Positions 51,050 through 60,736 of a stretch of 64,000 nt of DNA are shown here, piece after piece. This DNA comes from Enterococcus gilvus ATCC BAA-350 (GTDB lineage Bacteria > Bacillota > Bacilli > Lactobacillales > Enterococcaceae). The stretch is from positions 2,812,001 through 2,876,000 of the forward strand of contig NZ_ASWH01000001.1 of NCBI RefSeq assembly GCF_000407545.1, written 5' to 3'. The translations under genes were made by a program, and so were the position numbers. Under the pieces are notes generated by a model. It made no database searches. It had not been told where the DNA came from and saw only the letters and a program-made list of their open reading frames with translations. The first letter of the stretch is position 1; every line of letters begins with the position of its first letter.

Positions 51050-52150
51050 TTATTTTTTCTCAGGAGTTTCTGGAACTTTGATGTCGCCGTCAGAAACTTT
51101 ATCTTTCGCTTCTTTCACAGCTTCTTTTGCTTCGTCTGAAAGGAATCCGTCAGTTAGAGAAACACCGCCGTCTTTCAAACCATAAGTTAAGTGTTCGCCG
51201 CCAGGGAATTTGTCTTCTAACGCACGAGTAGAGATATCTTGAACCGCTGCACCTACACCTTTAAGTGTTGAAGTTAAACAGAAGTTGCTGTCTTTACCGT
51301 CTTGAGATTTGTATTCGCCCTCTTTTTGTTGGTCGCTATCGACACCGATAACCCAAACTTTGTCTGCTTCGTCCGCTTTTTCGTTACGTGCTTTCGCTTC
51401 TGAGAAGACCCCTTGACCAGTACCGCCTGAAGCATGATAAATGATATCTACTCCACCGTTGTACATATTCGCTGCTAGGGCTTTACCTTTGGCTGGATCA
51501 CCAAATGACGCAGCATATTGAACGTCTACAGAAATGTCTTTGTCTAATTTTTTAGCAGTATCTGCGACACCTTTTTCAAAACCAGCTTGGAAGCGGTCGA
51601 TTACGGCACCTTCTTCACCACCGACGAAACCTAATTTGTTTGATTTCGTTGTTTCGGCTGCTGCAACACCTGCTAGGTAAGCTGCTTCTTGGTCTTTAAA
51701 TGTTGCTGAAGCGACATTGTCTTTTCCGTCAATAACTGAATCGATGATAACAAAGTTTGTATCTGCATTTTGGTCCGCTGCCGCTGTGATTGGATCAGCT
51801 AATAAGTAACCAATCCCGAAGACTGTCTTGAATCCGTTCGTAACAGCTTGTGAAATGTTTTGTTCATATTCAGAAGCATCGTTTGATTGGATGTAGTTGT
51901 AGCCGCCATTTCCTCGCTTGATGTCGTGGTCCTTGCCCCAAGCTTTAAGGCCTTCCCAAGCACTTTGGTTAAATGAACGGTCGTCCACCCCACCAATGTC
52001 TGTTACGATTGCAACACTGTGTTTTGCATCTTCATTCGCAGATCCTCCACCTGAAGAATCCGTTGAACCGCCGCCTCCGCCGCAAGCTCCTAATGCTAGC
52101 AATGCTGCCATTGCCACGGTACCTAGGCCAAATAATTTTGCTTTTTTCAT
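51050..52150 (-). CDS. Nucleoside-binding lipoprotein, BmpA/PnrA family
   Basis: Substrate-binding lipoprotein of 366 residues for the ABC importer encoded downstream. The signal peptide ends in ALGACGGGGG, with the lipidated cysteine near residue 23, then a Gly/Ser spacer. The Bmp domain has 'VAIVTDIGGVDDRSFNQSAWEGLKAW', 'VFGIGYLLADPI', 'GFVGGEEGAVIDRFQAGFEKGV' and 'VIGVDSDQQKEGEY', the usual nucleoside-contact regions. It sits among pdp, deoC and cdd, which fits nucleoside uptake linked to salvage. Confidence 0.94.
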   Translation of the reverse strand: MKKAKLFGLGTVAMAALLALGACGGGGGSTDSSGGGSANEDAKHSVAIVTDIGGVDDRSFNQSAWEGLKAWGKDHDIKRGNGGYNYIQSNDASEYEQNISQAVTNGFKTVFGIGYLLADPITAAADQNADTNFVIIDSVIDGKDNVASATFKDQEAAYLAGVAAAETTKSNKLGFVGGEEGAVIDRFQAGFEKGVADTAKKLDKDISVDVQYAASFGDPAKGKALAANMYNGGVDIIYHASGGTGQGVFSEAKARNEKADEADKVWVIGVDSDQQKEGEYKSQDGKDSNFCLTSTLKGVGAAVQDISTRALEDKFPGGEHLTYGLKDGGVSLTDGFLSDEAKEAVKEAKDKVSDGDIKVPETPEKK

Positions 52151-52210
52151 TTCTGTAAAGCCCCCTAAATATGTTTTTTTTCAACAGTCCTGCGACTGAA
52201 TGAACATGGT

Positions 52211-52603
52211 TTATAAATCTTTGTCCGTGAAGCTGTATGGCAGTAATCCTTCAACGGTCGTCTCTTTGATCACACCGTTGTCACCGACTAAGGTTACTGG
52301 CATCGCTGGGTCGCAAAACTCTGCCATGACTTGACGGCAAGCGCCGCATGGAGAGATTGGTTCTGGTGTGTGACCCGCGATCACTAAATGACTGAATGCT
52401 CGTTCGCCTTCTGAAACAGCTTTGAAAAAGGCCGTACGTTCTGCACAATTTGATAAGCCGTAAGAAGCATTTTCAATGTTGAGTCCTTGATACGTTTTGC
52501 CTTCCTTCGTCACGAGACACGCGCCTACAGGAAAATGAGAATACGGAACATACGCTTTGTCGAGTGCTTCGACAGCAATGTCGATCCATTCTTCTTTATT
52601 CAT
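52211..52603 (-). CDS. cdd: Cytidine deaminase
   Basis: Deaminates cytidine and deoxycytidine to uridine forms, making them substrates for the phosphorylase Pdp. Zinc-site motifs are 'NCAERTAFFKAV' (Cys-Ala-Glu) near residue 53 and 'PCGACRQVMAEF' near residue 85; 'GLNIENASYGLSNCAER' is a family signature. Length (130) is that of the small tetrameric class. It lies 18 bases after deoC. Confidence 0.97.
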   Translation of the reverse strand: MNKEEWIDIAVEALDKAYVPYSHFPVGACLVTKEGKTYQGLNIENASYGLSNCAERTAFFKAVSEGERAFSHLVIAGHTPEPISPCGACRQVMAEFCDPAMPVTLVGDNGVIKETTVEGLLPYSFTDKDL

Positions 52604-52621
52604 AGTTTATACCCTCCGATC

Positions 52622-53284
52622 TTAATACCCCGTACCGGAAAGTCCGTTCATGATCGATACACCTGAGCTGGCACCTAAACGAGTTGCTCCTGCTTCGATC
52701 ATTGCTTCTGCTTCTTTCGCGTTGTGAATACCGCCAGAAGCTTTGACACCCATTTCAGGTCCTACCGTTTCGCGCATCAAGCGAACATCTTCCACTGTCG
52801 CACCGCCTGTTGAAAATCCAGTAGACGTTTTAACAAAATCTGCTCCCGCTGCTTTCGCTAATTCACAAGCCGTCACTTTCTCTTCATTCGTCAATAACGA
52901 TGTTTCAATGATGACTTTGACTAACGCTTTGTCCTTCGCCGCAGCAACGACTGCCTCAATGTCCTTTTGAACTTTCTCAACATTACCGGCTTTCAACTCA
53001 CCGATATTGATGACCATATCGACTTCATCGGCACCATTTGAAATAGCGTTCGCTGCTTCAAATGCTTTTACTTCTGTCGTATTTGCACCTAGAGGGAATC
53101 CGATCACTGTACAAACAGCTACGGGCTCACCTTGTAATTCCTTCGCGCCAAGCGCTACCCATGTAGGATTGATGCAGACAGAATAGAAACGATATTTTTT
53201 TGCCTCCTCGATGATTTTCATGACATCATCTTTTGTTGCGTCGGCTTTCAAAATTGTATGGTCGATCATTCGATTGATTTCCAT
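52622..53284 (-). CDS. deoC: Deoxyribose-phosphate aldolase
   Basis: Class I aldolase (220 residues) splitting 2-deoxyribose-5-phosphate into acetaldehyde and glyceraldehyde-3-phosphate. The Schiff-base lysine is in '[11 protein letters not shown]' near residue 152, and '[10 protein letters not shown]' plus '[14 protein letters not shown]' complete the barrel site. It is placed between pdp and cdd. It connects nucleoside breakdown to glycolysis. Confidence 0.97.
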   Translation of the reverse strand: MEINRMIDHTILKADATKDDVMKIIEEAKKYRFYSVCINPTWVALGAKELQGEPVAVCTVIGFPLGANTTEVKAFEAANAISNGADEVDMVINIGELKAGNVEKVQKDIEAVVAAAKDKALVKVIIETSLLTNEEKVTACELAKAAGADFVKTSTGFSTGGATVEDVRLMRETVGPEMGVKASGGIHNAKEAEAMIEAGATRLGASSGVSIMNGLSGTGY

Positions 53285-53349
53285 TGTTTAATTCCCCGTT
53301 TCCATTTATTATAATATATTCTTTATTGTTATAAAAATGTTTTAAATAT

Positions 53350-54651
53350 TTATTCTGTAATTACATCATGAATCAAAATAGGTTCTTCCGGTGTGTCTCC
53401 GATAGAAATATTCTGATAAAGTAAATCTTTTACGTGATCGATATCCTCTGAGTTGGAATAAATCGTTAGTAACGAGTCCCCCTCAGCGATTTTGTCTCCG
53501 ATTTTTTTATGCAGCTTGATTCCTACTGCATGATCGATATCATCTTCTTTTGTTTTGCGCCCTGCACCTAGCAGCATTGCTGCGATGCCGATCTCATTGG
53601 CTACGAGTTTGGTTACATAACCGCTCGCTTTAGCAGGTAACTCGATGTCGTATTTCGCCGTTAAGATTTTTTCCGTTTGATCGATCACAGATGGATCGCC
53701 ACCTTGATCTTTAACCATCTCGCGGAATTTTTCTAAGGCTTTTCCTGAATGCAGTGCTTCTTCTAATAAAGCTCTCGCGTCATCAAGAGTCTCTGCTTTT
53801 TTAGCAAGTACGACCATTTGGCTGCCTAAGACATAGCACATTTCTGTTAGATCTGCTGGACCGTTGCCTTTTAAGGTATCGATTGCCTCCACGATCTCCA
53901 GGCTGTTTCCAATGGCTTCGCCTAACGGTTCAGACATATCTGAAATGACTGCCATCGTTTGTCGGCCCGCAAGCTTGCCGATCCGCACCATCGTTTTCGC
54001 CAGGCGCTTCGCATCATCAATGTCCTTCATAAAGGCTCCATCGCCAGTTGTCACATCTAGGACGATCGCATCTGCACCCGCCGCGATCTTTTTACTCATG
54101 ATCGAGCTTGCGATCAATGGGATCGAATCCACCGTCGCTGTCACATCTCGAAGCGCATAAAGCTTTTTGTCTGCTGGAGCCAGATTGCCTGACTGACCAA
54201 TTACAGCAACTTTGCTCTTATTTACGGTATCAATAAATTCTTGGTCAGATAATTCAATTTTAAAGCCGGGGATCGATTCGAATTTATCTAAGGTTCCGCC
54301 GGTAAAACCAAGTCCTCGTCCGGACATTTTCGCTACAGGAACACCGACACTTGCCACAAGTGGTGCTAAAACCAATGTCGTCGTATCACCGACACCGCCA
54401 GTCGAATGCTTATCTACTTTGATGCCTTCGATTGAAGACAAATCAATGATGTCACCCGAATTCGCCATTGCCAACGTCAAGTGAGAAATTTCTTCATCCG
54501 TCATGTCCTGATAAAAGATCGCCATCAACAATGCACTCATTTGATAATCTGGAATGCTGCCATCCGTGTAACCGTCAATAATAAAATCGATTTCTTCTTT
54601 TGATAGGGGTTTTCCGTCTCGCTTTTTCTCTATCAAATCTACCATTCTCAT
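53350..54651 (-). CDS. pdp: Pyrimidine-nucleoside phosphorylase
   Basis: 433-residue phosphorylase for uridine, thymidine and deoxyuridine. The N-terminus [17 protein letters not shown] is typical; the phosphate site is '[24 protein letters not shown]' (about 80) and the base site includes '[20 protein letters not shown]'. The C-terminal domain has '[20 protein letters not shown]'. The start at 54651 follows GGAGG at a normal distance. It is the first gene of the operon and has a clear promoter, a cre-like site and an operator-like repeat. Confidence 0.97.
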   Translation of the reverse strand: MRMVDLIEKKRDGKPLSKEEIDFIIDGYTDGSIPDYQMSALLMAIFYQDMTDEEISHLTLAMANSGDIIDLSSIEGIKVDKHSTGGVGDTTTLVLAPLVASVGVPVAKMSGRGLGFTGGTLDKFESIPGFKIELSDQEFIDTVNKSKVAVIGQSGNLAPADKKLYALRDVTATVDSIPLIASSIMSKKIAAGADAIVLDVTTGDGAFMKDIDDAKRLAKTMVRIGKLAGRQTMAVISDMSEPLGEAIGNSLEIVEAIDTLKGNGPADLTEMCYVLGSQMVVLAKKAETLDDARALLEEALHSGKALEKFREMVKDQGGDPSVIDQTEKILTAKYDIELPAKASGYVTKLVANEIGIAAMLLGAGRKTKEDDIDHAVGIKLHKKIGDKIAEGDSLLTIYSNSEDIDHVKDLLYQNISIGDTPEEPILIHDVITE

Positions 54652-54712
54652 AGGTTTTCCTCCAAGCTTCAAAAGATATTATACAATAAAATCGCGAAAG
54701 GTAAACCACTTT

Positions 54713-54728
54713 AGTAAAACAGTTTACT
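54713..54728 (-). promoter_or_regulatory. Operator-like inverted repeat in the pdp leader
   Basis: AGTAAA-N4-TTTACT, perfect 6-base arms, about 60 bases before the pdp start. A nearby GTAAACC adds a half-site. A DeoR-type or LacI-type factor could bind here; the LacI gene next door is a candidate. Confidence 0.45.
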
Positions 54729-54734
54729 TATCGA

Positions 54735-54748
54735 AGAAGCGCTTTCTG
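54735..54748 (-). promoter_or_regulatory. Possible cre site (CcpA) downstream of the pdp promoter
   Basis: Core AAGCGCTT flanked as CAGAAAGCGCTTCT on the minus strand, roughly 20 bases after the expected transcription start. The palindromic core fits the cre consensus but the outer bases match only in part. This position would allow carbon catabolite repression by roadblock. Confidence 0.5.
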
Positions 54749-54765
54749 TCAGCGCTACCATTGTT

Positions 54766-54794
54766 ACTATAACGGGTCTTACTCCCGTTGTCAA
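54766..54794 (-). promoter_or_regulatory. Promoter of the pdp operon
   Basis: TTGACA (54794-54789) and TATAGT (54771-54766) on the minus strand, exactly 17 bases apart. The -35 box overlaps the stop codon of the LacI-type gene. Confidence 0.85.
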
Positions 54795-55807
54795 CTATGA
54801 CCTACACTTTTCACACTCTCACGAATAATTAATTTAGTTTGGAAGATTTTATTCGGAATTCGCTGAGAAGGGAAATTGATCGCATCGACTAAAAACTTAG
54901 CAGCAGAAAAGCCGATTTCCGTACTTGGTTGAAAAACAGTCGTCAGCGGCGGCACCATGTACTGACTTACTTCCAAGCCGTCGAATCCAACGACTGAAAT
55001 ATCTTCAGGAATCTTCAATCCCGCTTCGTACACTGCTTGGTAACAGCCGATCGCCATCTCGTCATTTCCGCAAAATATCGCTGTAATCTCTTTATTCTTT
55101 AACACTTCTTTTGCAGCATGATACCCGCCAGAAATAGTCAGCTCCCCTGAACAAATATAGCTCTCCTCAAAAGGAAGCTGATACTCATAAACAACTTGCC
55201 GGTACGCTTTGACACGTTCTGTTAATTGGTAGTAGCCTTCGCTCTCTTTCAGCATCCCAATATGCCGATGACCTTTATCTACCAACATTCTTAAGACGTC
55301 CTGAGCTCCCGCATACTCTTGCACCAAAAGCTGCCCCCAGTCGCGATCGTTTAGTCCCCGGTCGATCAACACGATGGGGTGTTTGCGATAAAAATCGCTC
55401 CCCAGTGTATGTTCGTCTTCCAGATGATTGGGTGTAGCCAGTAATATCCCGTCTACTGAACGATGGGACAATTCATTTAGATACCGTTTTTCTTGCTCTT
55501 TGTCATGACGTGAATTACATAAAATAATCATATAGCCTAAAGGATTTAGATAACTTTCCACCCCTTCGATCACTTTTGAAAAGAAAAAGTCTGTCACATC
55601 CGGCACGATCATTCCAATCGTTTTCGAATGACGATTGATCAAATTGGCCGCAAAAAAATCCGGTTTGTATTGATATTCCTCGACGATCGCAAGGACTTTT
55701 TTTCGTGTCTGCTCACTGAATCGACTGCCCTTATTATTCAAGATCTGCGACACCGTCGTTACTGAAACGCCTGCTAATTCGGCAATTTCTTTGATGGTGA
55801 TCTTCAT
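54791..55807 (-). CDS. LacI-family transcriptional regulator
   Basis: 338-residue repressor: the N-terminal HTH 'ITIKEIAELAGVSVTTVSQILNNKGSRFSEQTRKKVLAIVEE' is followed by the periplasmic-binding-protein-like effector domain ('KTIGMIVPDVTDFFFSKVIEGVESYL', 'VLIDRGL', 'FCGNDEMAIGCYQAVYEAGLKIPEDISVVGFDG'). It resembles RbsR/CytR-like members. Position directly before pdp, reading the same way, suggests control of nucleoside or ribose use, but it may instead regulate genes elsewhere. Confidence 0.92.
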   Translation of the reverse strand: MKITIKEIAELAGVSVTTVSQILNNKGSRFSEQTRKKVLAIVEEYQYKPDFFAANLINRHSKTIGMIVPDVTDFFFSKVIEGVESYLNPLGYMIILCNSRHDKEQEKRYLNELSHRSVDGILLATPNHLEDEHTLGSDFYRKHPIVLIDRGLNDRDWGQLLVQEYAGAQDVLRMLVDKGHRHIGMLKESEGYYQLTERVKAYRQVVYEYQLPFEESYICSGELTISGGYHAAKEVLKNKEITAIFCGNDEMAIGCYQAVYEAGLKIPEDISVVGFDGLEVSQYMVPPLTTVFQPSTEIGFSAAKFLVDAINFPSQRIPNKIFQTKLIIRESVKSVGHS

Positions 55808-56004
55808 CCTAGTCCTTCTCTCTGTATTTTTTTTAAGTGTAGCAAAGGAAATTTTAGAAAGAAAGACTTTTTCAAAATTAACGCCGGCTGAAGGAGCAAA
55901 GTCTGCCTATCTGGCGTAGACCACACTTGCGAGACGACTTACTTGCCGTCTCAAAAAAAGAGCGTAAATTAAGGATAGATCCACTCTCAAGGCAGGTGAG
56001 AAAA

Positions 56005-56376
56005 ATGCTTGATGTTTTAGGGGCAATCAAAAATCTACAATGGACGGCAGAGCATCACTTTCTGCATATCAAAAACCAGCATGACTTCATTCGTATTTGG
56101 GCGATTCAATTTGAGCTTGCCTATACTGATTTTCGCGTCATTCAGCTAGCACTGCAATTAGATGCTCAAACTGAGCTGCTGCAACAGTTTACAAAAGCGT
56201 ATGATGCCGTTTATCGCTATGAATATGCGTTTGCGAAAGGCGGATTAGAAGGCTTTAACCAAGAGTTTGGCGATCAAATGGGGACTTACGAAGAAGCTCA
56301 TGATAACTTCTTAACGGTGTTAGCTGCGTTAGCAAAATTACAGCCCCAGCCGACAGAAGAGAATGATTTAGTCTAG
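56005..56376 (+). CDS. Hypothetical helical protein, 123 residues
   Basis: Unrecognised soluble protein made almost wholly of helices ('IKNLQWTAEHHFLHIKNQHDFIRIWAIQFELAYTDFRVIQLALQLDAQ'), with many aromatic residues. The start at 56005 has GGCAGGTGAG upstream; the frame continues 26 codons earlier without a ribosome site. It lies between a LacI gene on the other strand and an esterase gene 93 bases downstream in the same direction. Confidence 0.65.
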   Translation: MLDVLGAIKNLQWTAEHHFLHIKNQHDFIRIWAIQFELAYTDFRVIQLALQLDAQTELLQQFTKAYDAVYRYEYAFAKGGLEGFNQEFGDQMGTYEEAHDNFLTVLAALAKLQPQPTEENDLV

Positions 56377-56469
56377 GACACGCAGTCGATTTAAAAACTT
56401 AATCAAATCAATCCCTTAAAATCAAATTTATTATTTTGCGCGAAAAAAAAGAAAAAGAAGCGAGACACT

Positions 56470-57237
56470 ATGATCAAAGATTATGTATATGATGATAAAA
56501 ATCAATTAACGTTAGACATTTACGAGCCTGAAACAATCGAAGCGGCGATTATTCTGATTCATGGAGGCGGCTGGTTCCGTGGGGACAAATCAAAGGAAGC
56601 GACGTTGGCGGAACGTTTAGTATCAGATGGGTTTCTCGTTGTCGCACCCAGTTATCGTTTAGCGCCAGACCATATCTTTCCGGCTGCAATGGATGATTTA
56701 CTAACTGTCTATGACTGGCTAGCTGCCAGCGATTATCAAGTAAAAGGAAAAATCACTGCACTCGGCTCTTCAGCCGGCGGGAACTTATCGCTCGAATTGG
56801 CGTTGCAAAGAGGGATTCCAGCGGCTTCTTGGTCTGGCATCATCGATCTTTATGATTGGGTGCAGCAACACCCCGAAGTTGTTGCCGCAATGAACCAAAA
56901 GCCTGACTTTGATAAACAAGCCAGCGGAAAAATCGACCAAGACGGTGCCAACGATGCTTTTTATAAATGGTTCGTTTTAAATTACGTGAACCAAGATGAA
57001 GCGCTTTTGAAACAAGCAGATCCATTGTCTCGTGTTTCAGATAAAAGCGGCCCACTCTTCCTCGCTAACTCCCTGCATGAATTAGTGCCCCTGACTGGCG
57101 TATATAAATTACAAAGTCAATTGGCTGAAAATGGGGTCCCAAGTGAAGTAAAACTTATCACTGGCACCGTCCACGGCGAGGGCTACGCGGATATCGCTTA
57201 TTCATCAACGATTCAATTTTTAAAAGACAATCTATAA
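56470..57237 (+). CDS. Alpha/beta hydrolase (BD-FAE/carboxylesterase-like)
   Basis: 255-residue esterase. The oxyanion motif is 'IILIHGGGWFRGDK' (about residue 28), then 'PSYRLAPDHIFPAAMDD', nucleophile motif 'ALGSSAGGNLSLEL' (Ser near 99), and a terminal 'GTVHGEGYADIAY' histidine. The HGGG-GxSxG layout places it in the HSL/feruloyl-esterase-like group. AAGAAGCGAGA precedes the ATG. Substrate unknown; it converges with the sorbose operon and shares a terminator region. Confidence 0.88.
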   Translation: MIKDYVYDDKNQLTLDIYEPETIEAAIILIHGGGWFRGDKSKEATLAERLVSDGFLVVAPSYRLAPDHIFPAAMDDLLTVYDWLAASDYQVKGKITALGSSAGGNLSLELALQRGIPAASWSGIIDLYDWVQQHPEVVAAMNQKPDFDKQASGKIDQDGANDAFYKWFVLNYVNQDEALLKQADPLSRVSDKSGPLFLANSLHELVPLTGVYKLQSQLAENGVPSEVKLITGTVHGEGYADIAYSSTIQFLKDNL

Positions 57238-57240
57238 AAA

Positions 57241-57276
57241 AACGCCGCAGAGACTAATTTCTCTGCGGTCGTTTTT
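57241..57276. terminator. Terminator between the esterase and the sorbose operon
   Basis: CCGCAGAG / CTCTGCGG stem with a nine-base loop, T run on the plus strand and TTTTTT on the minus strand; it overlaps the end of the reductase gene. Confidence 0.85.
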
Positions 57277-58501
57277 ATATTTCTGGATAGTTTTCTAAGA
57301 CATAATTTTCGGCTTTTTGACTCCATATACCGTCTGTCTCTGCTAAGATTTTTCCTAGATCTGATTGCTCATCGATGTCTGACACTTTTTTCAACTCTGA
57401 TTGCTTATGGGTGTAAACGAGTTTTTTCCCGCCGCCAATTGCTGGCTGGTTCAGCGTGGTTTCACCCACCGCATCTAAGCCTAAAATATGTGTCACCACA
57501 TTTGCCACGTGGACCTGCTTGTTTTCGATCAGCTTCACCGCTTTGCGCATATCTTCTGTATTGCCGCCAGAGGTCCCAACAAAGTGTGTAAATGAATAAT
57601 GAACGTCATAAAAGTTTACATTCGCTGAAAATTCTTTGTCCTGCGGCCCTGCAAAGAAATTCAGACACCCATCAGGATTCAGCATTGCAGCCGCGTCACT
57701 AACGACTGGACCGACTGGAACCATGACAAAAATATCATCAAATCCGCCGCCGACCGTTTCCTTCAAAAGACTGACCTGATCGTCAACATCGCCGACATTC
57801 ACATAAGAAACCTCAATGCCCTTTTGACTCGGATAAAGCTTCGAAGCCCGTGCCAATTTTTCAGGATCGCGATCTGTAATGACCAACTTCTTCGGATTGA
57901 GCGGCCCATGCAATGCGTAATCAATCGCCAACAACCCCATTGGACCTGTTCCGCCCATGATCAATAGATTGCCGCCTTCTTTGATCCCCATCTTATGTTC
58001 ATAAGAGCCTTCTTTTAAATGATAATTCGCTTCGAAGGCACCAATCACACACGACAAAGGCTCGATCAGCGATCCTTCAAAATACGTATCTCCCTTGTAT
58101 GGAATCAAACAATCCTGATTCATCACATCTTCTGAGATCACGATATAGGTGGCATCGCCGCCTGTATAAGGATACGAATAGCCGGGACAATCTGGACGAT
58201 CCGGTAATTGAAGATTTGCCTGTAATACATAGCGCTCACCCTTTTTATATTTGTGCGCCCATTTTCCGCCTACTTCCAACAGCTCGCCACAAAACTCATG
58301 ACCGACAATAATTGGCTCTTCGGCAAGATTATTTGGCGCCTTTTTATGGTCGGCACCCTGGTTCGCTAATTTCCATGTTGACATACAAATACTATCGGTG
58401 ATGACAGATGCTAAAATTTCATTTTCTTTGATTTCAGGTAATTCAAATTCCTCCAAGCGCAAATCTTTCTTACCGTATAAACGCACTGCTTTTGTTTTCA
58501 C
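57275..58501 (-). CDS. sorE: L-sorbose-1-phosphate reductase (SorE-like zinc alcohol dehydrogenase)
   Basis: Medium-chain dehydrogenase of 408 residues. It reduces L-sorbose-1-phosphate to D-sorbitol-6-phosphate. The zinc-type N-terminal half has 'DSICMSTWKLA', 'IVGHEFCGELLEVG' (His-Glu) and the Rossmann half 'LLIMGGTGPMGLLAIDYAL'. The sequence is close, from memory, to SorE of Lactobacillus casei. It is the last gene of a sor-type operon with a mannose-family PTS and a sorbitol-6-phosphate dehydrogenase, which supports the call. Confidence 0.86.
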   Translation of the reverse strand: MKTKAVRLYGKKDLRLEEFELPEIKENEILASVITDSICMSTWKLANQGADHKKAPNNLAEEPIIVGHEFCGELLEVGGKWAHKYKKGERYVLQANLQLPDRPDCPGYSYPYTGGDATYIVISEDVMNQDCLIPYKGDTYFEGSLIEPLSCVIGAFEANYHLKEGSYEHKMGIKEGGNLLIMGGTGPMGLLAIDYALHGPLNPKKLVITDRDPEKLARASKLYPSQKGIEVSYVNVGDVDDQVSLLKETVGGGFDDIFVMVPVGPVVSDAAAMLNPDGCLNFFAGPQDKEFSANVNFYDVHYSFTHFVGTSGGNTEDMRKAVKLIENKQVHVANVVTHILGLDAVGETTLNQPAIGGGKKLVYTHKQSELKKVSDIDEQSDLGKILAETDGIWSQKAENYVLENYPEI

Positions 58502-58528
58502 TGCTATTCCCCCTAAAATTACGACTAC

Positions 58529-59392
58529 TTAAGCTAAAATTCCTAACCAATAACCAAGAATACCGACCGCAAACAACACGAAGATCAAGACGATCGGGCT
58601 GACTTTTTTCTTCAATAAATACATCATCAATAACGTCAAACCTAATGCAGGCAATCCCGGCACCAAATCATCCAAGACATTCTGAACCGTTGTAATAACT
58701 GTTTCGCCATCTGAACCAGGTGTTCTGGATACCACCAATGGAATGTTGATCGTTGTCCATTTTGTGACTAAAACACCCATGATGAACAATCCTAAAATCG
58801 TCGCTCCCTCAGTTAATTTTTGCAGCAAGTTGCCGGAGAGGTCTTTGACGATATCCATTCCTTTGCTGAAGCCATATGTGAGACCGAACCATTTCATCGA
58901 TAAACGGATCGCATTGAAGGCCACGAAGAACAAAATCGGTCCCATCGCATTTCCCGACAATGCCAAGGATGCACCCAACGCCGCCGTGATCGGTCGCAAT
59001 GTTCCCCAAACCAACGGATCGCCTACACCTGCCAGCGGTCCCATCAATCCAACCTTCAAACTATTGATCGTTCCATCATCAATGTCCGCTCCGCTTGCCC
59101 GCGCTTCCTCCATCGCCATCGTCACACCGATGACCGGTCCGCACACTGCCGGAGTCGTATTGAAGAATGTTAAATGTCGTTTCAACGCTTCCGACTGTTC
59201 TTCTTTTGTCTTATACACGCGACGAATCGTTGGGATCATATCCACACAAAAAGCCAAGGCGTGAATTCGTTCAAAGTTGAAGGAGGCTTGCTGAAAGTTT
59301 GAAAAAACAAAGGTGGTCATCAAATCTTTCCTCGTTAACTGCGACTGTGCATAAATATCTTTCTTTGTTTCTACCATTGACGTGTTTTCCAT
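58529..59392 (-). CDS. sorD: PTS mannose/sorbose-family subunit IID
   Basis: Membrane subunit of 287 residues that with IIC forms the sugar channel of a mannose-family PTS. It shows the family start 'LTRKDLMTTFVFSNFQQASFNFERIHALAFCVDMIPTIRRVY', 'VKVGLMGPLAGVGDPLVWGTLRPI' in its middle (as LKVGLMGPLAGVGDP), and a C-terminal helix. It is 27 bases upstream of the reductase gene and follows IIC closely. The neighbouring enzymes point to L-sorbose. Confidence 0.93.
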   Translation of the reverse strand: MENTSMVETKKDIYAQSQLTRKDLMTTFVFSNFQQASFNFERIHALAFCVDMIPTIRRVYKTKEEQSEALKRHLTFFNTTPAVCGPVIGVTMAMEEARASGADIDDGTINSLKVGLMGPLAGVGDPLVWGTLRPITAALGASLALSGNAMGPILFFVAFNAIRLSMKWFGLTYGFSKGMDIVKDLSGNLLQKLTEGATILGLFIMGVLVTKWTTINIPLVVSRTPGSDGETVITTVQNVLDDLVPGLPALGLTLLMMYLLKKKVSPIVLIFVLFAVGILGYWLGILA

Positions 59393-59405
59393 TTTTCCTG
59401 CCCCC

Positions 59406-60218
59406 TTAATTTTCTAATTCATCATCGGCCAATTCGCCAGCAACGACCGCCGCCATCTGATTGCCTTGACCCTCATTTTTCTTAAAGTTGGGATTTAGCT
59501 GCACATAGACTAACGCTGTGATCAAACCAATGATCCCGAAAGCCAATAAACTGAATTCTAAGTAACCGCCCATCACAAAACCAAGATAGAAGAATGGCAT
59601 CAAGTACGCCACGCTCATCATATTCAGTACCATCGCATATCCGACTACTACGATAAATCCGCCGGCTACCGCTAATCCGCCTGTAATTACATCTGGAATC
59701 ATGTTCAACATATTCGTGACCATCTCCGCACTAACGAATGCTGCTACGATCGTGGCTGGGATCGCTACCCGCAAAGCTTGGATGAATAAGGCACTAAAAT
59801 GCAGGAAGATGATTTTATTAAAATTCGCTTTTTCCGCTTCACGATCCGCTGCATGCTGGAAGGCTACCGTGATCGTCCGCGCGATGTCCGTCAGCACTTG
59901 CCCGGCTGCCGCAACAGGTAATGCGATCGCGATCCCTGATTGAATGTCCTGCTGGCCCACCACAACCAAGATCGTAGAGATGACACTTGCCAACGCCGAA
60001 TCTGGTGATTGCGCCGCGCCGATATTCATCCAGCCTAATGCGATCAATTCCAAGGTCCCGCCTAAGATGATGCCTGTAGTCACATCGCCTAAGATCAACC
60101 CCACCATCGTACAGGCGATCAATGGCCGATGGGTTTGAAATTCGTCCAATACACTGCCCATCCCACACACACATGAAAAAAGAAAAATAAGTACAATCTG
60201 TAACGCTGATAATTCCAT
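59406..60218 (-). CDS. sorC2: PTS mannose/sorbose-family subunit IIC
   Basis: Membrane subunit of 270 residues with about eight helices. Family motifs: 'SVLDEFQTHRPLIACTMVGLILGDVTTGIILGGTLELIALGWMNIGAAQSPD' across residues 22-72. It lies 13 bases before IID in the operon. The symbol is given only to avoid confusion with the SorC regulator; the usual name in lactobacilli is the IIC gene of the sor operon. Confidence 0.93.
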   Translation of the reverse strand: MELSALQIVLIFLFSCVCGMGSVLDEFQTHRPLIACTMVGLILGDVTTGIILGGTLELIALGWMNIGAAQSPDSALASVISTILVVVGQQDIQSGIAIALPVAAAGQVLTDIARTITVAFQHAADREAEKANFNKIIFLHFSALFIQALRVAIPATIVAAFVSAEMVTNMLNMIPDVITGGLAVAGGFIVVVGYAMVLNMMSVAYLMPFFYLGFVMGGYLEFSLLAFGIIGLITALVYVQLNPNFKKNEGQGNQMAAVVAGELADDELEN

Positions 60219-60246
60219 TTTTGTGTCCTCCTCTTACTATCGCTAG

Positions 60247-60735
60247 TTAAAATCCGGCTTCCTTCAGTTTTTCTTCAAAATTACCTTTTGGATCGGTCGC
60301 CACGACCCGTAAATCCAGCTCCACACCTGATGCCTCCAGCTTGCGAAATGCATCTGCTTCTGTTTGATCAACAGAGACAGCTTTGGTGATTTGCGTGCGT
60401 CCCGTTTTGAATTGCATCCCTCCGATGTTGATAGATGTGATCGGCACGTTCATTTCGACCAATTCCAACACTTCCATTGGGTTCGTGAATAAATAAAAGA
60501 CTGTTTCGCTCGCATATTTTGGGTTGTGATAGACCTTCATTGCCTTTTCCGGATCAACGATATTTACTTTGATTCCAGGAGGCGCTGCTTGCTTTACCAA
60601 TGTTTTACGAATGTCATCATTCGCCACTTCTTTACTGACCACAATGATTCGTTTTGCCCCTGCTTCCTTTGCCCAAACCGTTGCCACCTGCCCATGGATC
60701 AAACGATCGTCAATTCGTGCTAAGTTGATCTTCAT
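60247..60735 (-). CDS. sorB: PTS mannose/sorbose-family subunit IIB
   Basis: Soluble phosphocarrier of 162 residues. The phosphorylated histidine lies in 'LARIDDRLIHGQVATVWAKE' (His near residue 14), the family hallmark. The start at 60735 is one base after the IIA stop codon, with GAGGAGG inside the end of the IIA gene; an eight-residue longer frame has no separate site. It receives phosphate from the separate IIA and acts on the IIC-IID channel. Confidence 0.95.
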   Translation of the reverse strand: MKINLARIDDRLIHGQVATVWAKEAGAKRIIVVSKEVANDDIRKTLVKQAAPPGIKVNIVDPEKAMKVYHNPKYASETVFYLFTNPMEVLELVEMNVPITSINIGGMQFKTGRTQITKAVSVDQTEADAFRKLEASGVELDLRVVATDPKGNFEEKLKEAGF

Positions 60736-60736
60736 C

